Assembly: GCA_002104895.1 (NCBI GenBank) | Contig: MCFG01000310.1 | Coordinates: forward strand, 20,761 to 84,760 | DNA length: 64,000 bases | Reading direction: 5' to 3' | DNA from: Anaeromyces robustus | Taxonomy: Eukaryota; Neocallimastigomycota; Neocallimastigomycetes; Neocallimastigales; Neocallimastigaceae | Made by a program: the position numbers and the translations under genes | Shown: positions 52,884 to 64,000 of the stretch, piece by piece | How the letters are laid out: every line of letters begins with the position of its first letter | Position numbering within the stretch: position 1 is the first letter of the stretch | The notes under the pieces: generated by a model | Told to the model about the DNA's origin: nothing | Seen by the model: the letters and a program-made list of their open reading frames with translations, nothing else | Databases searched by the model: none

Positions 52884-55800
52884 TTAAGATTGACTTTTAA
52901 CAATTGTAATCTTTTTTTGATATTTTCTTTTTGATTTGAGGCAGTTAGATATTGCATTTTCTAATTCTTGCATCCTTAGAGTCTCATCTCTTTGCAATTC
53001 ATCAATTTCATCATCCTTGGATTGAATTATTTCATCCTTATATTTTATTTTTTCTTCTAATTTTATTATTTGTTTTGTTAAATCATCTATTGTTTGTTTA
53101 TTTACTTTAATAACAGATTGCATATTATTAAGTTCATTTTTATATTCTATTTCATTTTCTTTATATTTTTTGATGTTATTTTCATTTGTTACAAATCTAT
53201 TTGTTAATTCTTCAATCTTATCTTTTAATTTTTTATTTTCCAATTGTAAATCATTAATTTCATTATTTTTTTTTTCAATATTCTCATTTAAGGAATTTAT
53301 TTCTTTTTTGAATTTATCAGAATTTTGTTCTTCGTTATTAATTTGGTTTTTTAAATATTCTATTTGTGTTTCCATTGCCTTTTTATTTAATTCCTATTAA
53401 TTATTTAAATATTAATTAATCATACAAAAACAGTATATTATTGATTTTTTATCAAATATTTACCTCTTTTTGTTTAAATGACTCATTTATTTGATCAATA
53501 TCGTTTTGATGTTGATTTTTCTGATTTGATATTTTGTCTTTAAGTTCATCTATCTCCTATATAATTAAATGAGTTAATATATTATTAATAAAATATTATT
53601 TAATATTAAACATTTAATAAGGTTTAAATGATTTTTTTTAAACTATATAAATTCATTTAAAAAGAATAAGTGGTTAAGTTAATTTAAAACCAATAAATAT
53701 TAAGAAATTCTATTAATTATTTATTAATATTATGTTATTATTTAAATTATTTTTTATATATTCACATTATTATTTTTTGTAATATATATGTTATATACTA
53801 AGTTATTATTTTTATTATATTTATATTTATTTATTAAGTTTTATTATATTTTATTTTTCATATATTTATTATTTTATTTAATATTATTTTTAATTAATAG
53901 TTATAGATATATTGTTTCTTAATATGTTACTTTATATAAAGAGGATTTTTCTGAATCAAGTCTTTGAATTTGATTTTTATATATATTTTCTTTATTAGAA
54001 TAATCCATTTGTAAGTTACTTTTTAAATCCAATACTCTTTGTTTATATGAGTCATTTTGTTCTTTAAGTTGCATATTTTGTTGTTCTTTAATAGATTCAA
54101 TTTGCTGTTCATAATTATTTTTAATTTTTTGTGTTTTATCTATGATATTTTATAGTATAAATTAAATCGACATAATATAAAGTTAATATTTTTAAAATAT
54201 ACATATAAAATTTTATTTAGAAAAATAGGAACCTTCAAATTCTTTTATTTGTTTTTTTAGTTCATTATTCTCTTTTTTAGAGTATTCAATTTTAACTTCT
54301 AACTCACTAACTTCTTTATTTTTGCATAATATATTATAATTTAAATTAGATAATTTATTATTATTAAGTTCACTAATCCTCATAGCATTCTTAATTTTAT
54401 ATAAATTAAATATATATAAATATTTTTTTAAATTAATGTAAATTATTTTATATTTTTTTATATTAACATAAATAAAGTATTGAGTTGTAATATATATACT
54501 TCTTTTTCTGTAATTAAGTCCATTTGTATTTTTTTTATTTTTTGTCTAAAATCATTTCTTTCATTTATTAAAATTTGTTCAATTTTTAGTTTTTCTGATT
54601 CTAATTTTTTATATTTTTCTTTTAATAGATTTAAAGAATCTTGGCTATGCATTATTTCTTCACTTGCTTTAGAAAGTTTAGTTGTTAAAGAAAGTTGTGT
54701 TTCTTCGGATGTAGATAATTTACTTGATAAATGTTGAATTGTTTCATTATGAGATTTTGTTAACGATTCTATTGTTGTTGAAAGATCTTGGGTATATTTA
54801 GATTGATTAATGTTGTCTCTGTTTTTTTCTATAGAATTTCCTTTTAAATGGCAAATAATTATTTTTTTATTAAAAATTATTTAAAAAATTATTTAAATTA
54901 AATATTATTATTTAATTATTTAAAAAAAGAATACCTATAATTCTCATTATATCATCTGAAATATCATTTCCTGATACTTCAATATTAACTATTGACTTAT
55001 TATTTATTAGCATATCTGCAAAAGCTCTTCCACCTACTAAACCTAAACTATTCCATCTTAAATCTTTTATTTTACATAATATATTTTTTATTAAATATTA
55101 TTTATTTTAAAAATTTCAAAAGAATATAAAGAAATATATTTTTTTATATAAAACAATAAATTTTTATATTTTGTTTATTACCAATTGATAGTAAAGTTTT
55201 ATTATACTTTAGAGCATTAGCTATTATTTGACCACCTTTTGGACTAACTTTATTATTTCTCAAATCAATATGAAGAAGAGATTGATTCATAGCAATTCCA
55301 TCAGCTAATGCTTTTATTCCATTATTCCATATACCAATACAATTCCATTCAAGTATTAATCTTTTATATATATATATATATATTTTTTAATATTAAATAT
55401 ATTTTATAAATATAAAACTGATCATGTTAACTATTAATAATTGTAAATCATAATATAAACTACCTACTCTTTTATTGTGTTATTAATTTTTAGCATTTGG
55501 CCTAAAGCAATTGTACCATCAGCTCTGTATATAATACATATATATTTTTAAATTATATTAATATTTATAAATATAAAACTTAACTAATTTATATTGAAAA
55601 GTATTATGTTTTATAAATAATATTATTAACTTACCTTATGTTGTTACCACTTAAATCTAAAACCTCAATTGATTTATTATTTTTTAAAACATTTGATAGT
55701 ATAATTGTACCTAATATATATATGTATATATATTGTAAGTTATAATATATGTTAAATATATTAAAAAATTAAAATCAACTAACCATCATCACTTAAAAAT

Positions 55801-56139
55801 GTATCTGATAATATTAGTTTTTTTATAAATCTATCATTTACTAATGAAAAGGACAAGGCTTTAAAATTCTATATATATAAAATATAAAATAAATTGAATA
55901 TTATTATATTCAAATAATAGTATTATTATTATCATTATCGTTATTTTAATAATTAAATAAATATGCTTGATTACATTTATTGTTGTATTTATTGAACTTA
56001 AATCTAGTGTATCATTTATTATTTCGTTATCTTTGTCTTTATAACTATTTTTTCCATTTATTTTATTGATTATTGAATTAGTTGGCTCGCAACCAATTTT
56101 TTGACAATTTTGTATATAGTTTTGATATAATAAATCCAT
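52884..56139 (-). CDS. LRRC45: LRRC45-like leucine-rich repeat and coiled-coil protein (centriole linker)
   Basis: Eleven exons: 55975-56139, 55784-55868, 55635-55710, 55468-55524, 55182-55360, 54935-55063, 54500-54840, 54233-54389, 53931-54139, 53464-53556 and 52884-53393, giving 666 residues with every phase agreeing. Residues 1-270 begin MDLLYQNYIQNCQKIGCEP and carry ribonuclease-inhibitor-type leucine-rich repeats (EVLDLSGNNIRADG, ELILEWNCIG, HIDLRNNKVS, SIDLRWNSLGLVGGRAFADML). The rest is a continuous, Lys/Glu/Gln-rich coiled coil. Length, domain order and several repeat sequences match animal LRRC45, which tethers centrioles/basal bodies (human protein about 670 residues). Zoosporic fungi build flagella from basal bodies, so the role is plausible. 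Exon 8 ends at an unusual donor (GTTCCT). The PPCS gene starts 859 bp away in the opposite direction. Confidence 0.85.
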
Positions 56140-56998
56140 TTATATTTCTAATTCTATACTAAATACTTTTTTTAATTTATATGTATCAATATGAAAGTGA
56201 TCAAACAAAGTTGATTTTTAAAATAGATAAAGTATATATATATATATATATATATATTTTATAAAAATTAAGAACTAAAAAATGTTATTTATTTCTTGTA
56301 TTTGTTAATAAATATATTAAAATTTTAATGTGAGCAGCACTTTACAAATAATTAAAAAATTAACTAAAATAATTTTTAAAATAATATTAATTAATATAGT
56401 TTTTTTTTTGTATTTTAACTCGAATTAAATTACACAAAAAAGAAAACAAAACAAAAATTAAGTTAATAAGAAATTATGGTAAATAGTATTAATTAATACT
56501 TAATTTTGAGCTAAAATTTTTAAAAATTGATTTATAATATTAATTCATGAAGAAAGAAAAAAAATTGAATTCGGAGTTTTAACAAATTGTTATGTAAATA
56601 AAATCAAAGTTTAACCTTTAAAAGATTTACTGTTATTATATGTAATAATAAATTAAATGTTAAATTTTAAGTATATATATATATTTAAAAAAAAAAAAAG
56701 AATATATATATGTTATTATATATTAATATAAATAATTAATATATAATTCATATATTATATTTAATATAAAATATACTTGAACATACTTTTTTAAACTTTT
56801 ATGAATTTGAGATTTATATTATTAAAATGTATTATTTTAAATTTATATAAATTATGATTGGATAATACATAATAAAAAGATTTAAAGGAAAATATAATTC
56901 TAATTCATAATTATTGGCTTTATTCTTATTTATTAATTTTCATTAATTATATTATTATTAAATAATTATATTATTTTGAAAAATCATTATTATTAGAA
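56140..56998. other. Divergent promoter region between LRRC45-like and PPCS genes
   Basis: AT-rich, 859 bp, with short TA runs (56232-56258). It must contain the promoters of both genes. No specific motif identified. Confidence 0.6.
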
Positions 56999-59589
<2,591 letters not shown>

Positions 59590-59706
59590 ACATATTCGAT
59601 AAAATGTTTGTAAAATAAAATTAAATAAAATAAAGTAACAAATTTCATAAAAATTATGATAATAAATAAATATTTAAATAAATAAATAAATAAATAAATA
59701 TAATAA

Positions 59707-59745
<39 letters not shown>

Positions 59746-61004
59746 TTACAAAAATTAAAAAATGTTAAATATTAATTATTAATTATAAAATTATAAATAA
59801 TGCGTTTCATCTATATTTATTATTTTCAATTTTAATTTAAATTATTATTTATGATTATGGACATTTTTCATTATTATTAATATTAAAAACATATCTGATT
59901 TTTCTTTTTATCTTTTTTTTTCCTTTTTATATATTCATATATTTTTTATTTGTTGTAAAAAAATGTTACTATGTTATTAAAATATTATATATAAATTTAA
60001 ATTAATTTTCATTATTATCAATAATTATTTCATTTAATTATATATTAAAAACAATGATTTTTTTATGTATTTTTTATATTAATACAATGAATTTTTAAAT
60101 ACCAAAAAAATTATTGAATATTTGAGCCGTTATTTATTTTTTCTTTTTTTTTTTTTTCTTTTTTTTTTTTTTATTAAATATTTAATATTAAATATCATAA
60201 TAAATTTTATTATAGATATTAACTTTATTAAATAAAAAAACATTCTTAAATAATCTTATATTAAATATTAGTGAAATTAAATTTATTTTATTAAAGAAAA
60301 ATTCATATATTTTATAAATAAATCTATATAATATTAGGAACAATGAGAAAATATATATATAATTAAATATATAACTTACCGTTTTACCGTTAATGCTATA
60401 ATCTTTTAAAATTATAATATTAGATTTTTAACAAAATATAAAAAATAAAATTTATTATTGATTAATATCCAATAAACAACAAAAATAAATTAAAAATATT
60501 ATTAAACTTTATAATATAAATGAATAAAATAAAAATAAAAAAAAAAAGGTCCTATAAATTATACTATTAATGGAATCCTTAATTATACAGTTTAAAGTTT
60601 TTAAATTAAAAAAACAAAGATTATTAAATTAAAAAAAATTAACTTAATTGATTAAATTTATGTTATTATATTGTAGTACAATAATGTTATAATCAATCAT
60701 AAAAAATATTAAGTATTCAATTAATTGATTATTTTTAAATAATGAAAATAAAAAATATTAATTTTTAATTTATAATTATATATAAAAGGAAAAAAATGTT
60801 TTTTTTTTTTTTTTTTTTTTTTTTATCATTCTACAAATATTAACTGTATAAAATAAAACAATCATATAATATTAAAATAATAATAAAAATATTTAATTAT
60901 TTATTTATTATTCCACAAAAATAATTATCTTTTATTAATTATTTTAAGTTAAATAAATAATTTAATATATATACATCAATATTAAGTTTATAATCAATAT
61001 AAAA
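59590..61004. other. AT-rich spacer
   Basis: 3' flank of PPCS and promoter of the deacetylase-like gene. It includes AAAT and AAT runs at 59670-59745 and T runs near 60140-60172 and 60798-60824. No gene seen. Confidence 0.65.
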
Positions 61005-63951
61005 ATGAATTTCAAGTTTTTTATATGTCTTATAATATTATTTGGATATACTATTGCAAATGAAATTGGTCTGAGAACATTAATTTTATCAGTACAAGGA
61101 GATGGGAATGCTGATTCCGTTAAATTATCTTTAGACTCATATGGTATAAAATATGACCATGTCGAATTAAAATTAAAGGAATTAGAAGGAAATTTAACTT
61201 TATATGATGAAAATAAAAATCCAAAGTATAATATGGTAGTAATAACATCAGGAAAACTAACTCTTCTTGATGAAAACAATAAATGGACTAGTGTTTTAAA
61301 TGAACAACAATGGGCATATTTAGATCAATATGAAATTGATAATAGTATTCGTAGAATTACTATTTCTGATACACCAGATGCATCTTTAGGTATTTCAATT
61401 TACAATGAAGTAATATGGGGTACTGATAAAATCCAAACTCTTATTAAAGCTGATAATGAAATTGCTACTTCTATGTTTGCTAATGCTGGAATTAAATCTA
61501 CTGCTTATCTTGATACTTTAGGGTAATTATTAATATATAACTTTTTTTATATTATGAAATGAATAAACAAATGTCTTATTAACTATATATTCTATTATAT
61601 TCTATAGTTTATATCATACTCCTATTAATATAACTAATGCTTTAGTTGAGGCTATACCTGTATTATATTTTGAGAAAAATGAAGAATTTACCGAAAATAC
61701 TGTTGGTGCATTATACATGAAATTACCTGATGGAAGAGAAAGATTATCTTTCTATTTCGGTTTTGGTGATTGGTCATTAAATTGTATTGTTTTAAATCAT
61801 ATTTGGATTAATTGGGGTACTCGTGGTATTTATAATGGTTTCAGAAGAGTTTACTTCACTGCTCATATAGACGATGTTTTCTTAGCAACTGAATTAGTTG
61901 ATCCAAAAAAGAATCTAATTGAGGGAACAGAAGTTTTCAGAACTACACCAGAAGATTTTGAAAATATTAAAAAATATCAAAAAGAAATAGTTAAAAAAAT
62001 GAATCCAGGTTCTGTGTATCAAGTTGAATTAGCTTTTAATGGTAATGGTATTCTAATTGAAGCAGATTATGATAAATCTTTAAAAGTAGATGGAGAAAGA
62101 TATGTTGATTTAGAATTCAAAAAAGAACCAGGAACTGGTGTAACTAATTGGCCAGAAGCTAATTATCAATTCAACTTTTCAGAATCATTATTAAATCAAG
62201 ACCGTCTTTACCCTTACTTTAAGAATAAAACAAATAGAGCTGATTTCTATTGGAGTTCACATACATTTACACATGAAAATTTAGATAATGCTGCAAGTTC
62301 TGACGTTGATAATGAAATCAGAGTTAATATTGAAGTAGCTAAACTTTTGGGTTTAGTTAATAAAGATGATACACATGAAGAATGGTGGTCCTCTGGTTCT
62401 ATTATTACCCCACAAATCTCAGGTCTTCGTAATGCTGATGCTATTGAAATTTTCCAAAAATATAGTATTCATTCAGGTACAGGTGATCTTTCTCGTCCAT
62501 CTTTATGTAATGCTGAAAATCCATATCTTCCATACTATACTACAAAGGAAGGTAGTAATTATGAAGGATTCCCAGTTATTCCACGTTCTCCATCTGAAAT
62601 TTATTACCATTGTAGTACTTCAGAACAAAATACATGGATGTACAATTATATTTATAGTGAAAAACTTGGAGAAATTTCTGATTGGAAAACTATTATTGAA
62701 CGTGAAAGTAATCGTGTATTAACTTTAATGATGAAATTACGTCATGAAGCTCATCAATTTCACCAAGCAAATCTTCGTAACCATGATATTACAGAAAAAA
62801 GTCTTCTTCAACAATGGACTGATGCTATCGTTGAAAAATATAATTCTTATGTTAATTGGCCCTTAATTTCATTAAAATTAGATGATTTAGCAAAAACATT
62901 TACTGACAGAAAAGATATTGAAGATTGTAATGCCTCGTATTCTTTAATTAAATCTGGTAATGCTATAACAGGAATTAAGGTTAGTGCAAAAGGAAAATGT
63001 ATTGTTCCAGTTACTGTACCTTATGAAGTTGAAAATAATGAAAAATTCAGATATGAACAAGTTGGTAATGATCCTTTGACTATATGGGTTCCATTAAATA
63101 ATAATGAAGAAAAAATCACTTTCAAAACAGCTTTCACTTGGGATAATACGCCATCATCAATCACTACTTCAACAATTAATAATCTTACAACTACTATAAC
63201 AACTACCACTACAATTACTACTACAACCGAAGAATCAATTTCTATAACAACCACTACAACTCAAGAACCATCTTCTACAACTACTACAACTACTACTACT
63301 CAAGAACCATCTTCTACAACTACTACAACTACTACTACTCAAGAACCATCTTCTACAACAACTACAACAACTACTACTCAAGAACCATCTTCTACAACAA
63401 CTACAACAACTACAACTCAAGAACCATCTTCTACAACAACTACAACAACTACAACTCAAGAACCATCTTCTACAACTACAACAACTACAACTCAAGAACC
63501 ATCTTCTACAACAACTACAACTACTACAACTCAAGAACCAACCTCTACAACAACTGAAAACGAAAACCCTGTAGAATCAGCTACTACAACTATTATACCA
63601 TCTACTACAACAATAATAAAACCATCCACGACTAAAACAACTACTACTAAAAAAACAATAACATCTACAATTACAAAAACTACTACAACTACAACTACAG
63701 AACAGAATACTACTATTATAACAACTACTACTACAAAAAAGACTACAACTACTAAAAAGACTACAACTACTAAAAAGACTACAACTACTAAAAAGACTAC
63801 AACTACTAAAAAGACTACAACTACTAAAAAGACTACAACTACTAAAAAGACTACAACTACTAAAAAGACTACAACTACTAAAAAGGCAACTACTACTAAA
63901 AAGACTACAAAGAAATCTTCTACCAAAAAAACAACTAAAAAAAACTACTAA
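61005..63951 (+). CDS. Secreted Agd3-like (CE18) polysaccharide deacetylase with Thr-rich repeat tail
   Basis: Two exons, 61005-61522 and 61608-63951 (phase-2 join restoring LGLYHTP), giving 953 residues before a stop. The start opens a signal peptide (MNFKFFICLIILFGYTIA). Residues about 20-200 resemble the N-terminal part of fungal Agd3 (CBM87 region). About 210-560 resemble its deacetylase domain, with HIDDVFL (His259, Asp261/262) and SSHTFTHENLDNA (His391, His395) as probable metal and catalytic residues. Agd3 removes acetyl groups from a GalNAc-containing cell-surface polysaccharide in Aspergillus; the substrate here is unknown. A small beta-rich part (about 640-710) precedes a tail of TTQEPSS(T)n units and then KKTTTT units. 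The stop at 63949-63951 follows an eight-A run (63937-63944); one base fewer would keep the Lys/Thr repeat open to the window's right edge, so the true end is uncertain. Confidence 0.72.
63240..63546. repeat. Coding minisatellite TTQEPSS(T)n
   Basis: About eight units of 36-42 bp encode QEPSS followed by six to eight Thr. Synonymous ACA/ACT choices differ between units, so the array is neither brand-new nor fully homogenised. It forms an O-glycosylation-prone linker in the deacetylase-like protein. Confidence 0.9.
63730..63920. repeat. Coding 15-bp repeat KKTTT
   Basis: About eleven units of ACTACTAAAAAGACTACA-type DNA encode (K)KTTT repeats. A larger piece (from AAGACTACAAAGAAATC at 63901) recurs at about 63953, across the apparent stop. 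Confidence 0.9.
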
Positions 63952-64000
63952 AAAGACTACAAAGAAATCTTCTACCAAAAAAACAACTAAAATGACTACA

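Noticed and set aside
53170-54737. Plus-strand Phe/Ser-rich frames
   Set aside because: They are antisense to the LRRC45-like coiled coil, where Lys/Glu codons read as Phe/Leu/Ser.
63021-63978. Several minus-strand frames rich in Cys/Ser or Val
   Set aside because: They are antisense shadows of the Thr-rich repeats of the deacetylase-like gene.

Overview
The window is nuclear DNA from an eukaryote, most likely an anaerobic gut fungus (Neocallimastigomycota). The pointers are: very AT-rich spacer DNA full of A/T, AAT and AAAT tracts; spliced genes with short GT..AG introns; long asparagine, threonine and glutamine runs in proteins; receptors that fuse a bacterial-type solute-binding domain to a class C seven-helix receptor; a bacterial-looking intronless dehydrogenase; and a centriole-linker protein of the LRRC45 type, which fits a zoospore-forming fungus. 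The lineage is an inference from these traits.

Layout. 1-1169 (-): secreted histidine-phosphatase-like protein, cut by the left edge. 5891-16547 (-): three tandem receptor genes with the same five-exon plan, plus the relic of a fourth copy. 17807-21596 (-): KHA1-type K+/H+ antiporter. 21597-28213: about 6.6 kb of AT-rich spacer. 28350-30245 (-): membrane-anchored family 34 glycosyltransferase carrying a SUEL-type lectin domain. 30991-34179 (+): ankyrin protein. 34936-40908 (-): two tandem amino-acid transporters with matching exon lengths. 43450-49226 (+): very large ankyrin protein that reads as two open frames but is best explained as one gene with a microsatellite-filled intron. 49915-50877 (+): D-2-hydroxyacid dehydrogenase. 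51615-52340 (-): decayed gene. 52884-56139 (-): LRRC45-like protein in 11 exons. 56999-59589 (+): phosphopantothenate-cysteine ligase in 7 exons, one of whose introns looks like a U12-type AT-AC intron. 61005 to the right edge (+): secreted Agd3-like (CE18) polysaccharide deacetylase with a repetitive Thr-rich tail.

The genes do not form one pathway. Several fit a cell that senses and handles extracellular carbohydrate in the gut (solute-binding receptors, lectin-glycosyltransferase, deacetylase) and transports ions and amino acids. The others are housekeeping (coenzyme A synthesis, centriole linker). Exon joins were read by eye: each was accepted when splice signals, reading phase, and paralogue or family conservation agreed. 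The most notable observations are the AT-AC intron, the receptor cluster with its relic, the lectin-glycosyltransferase fusion and the LRRC45 orthologue. No tRNA, rRNA, CRISPR array or intact transposon was seen.
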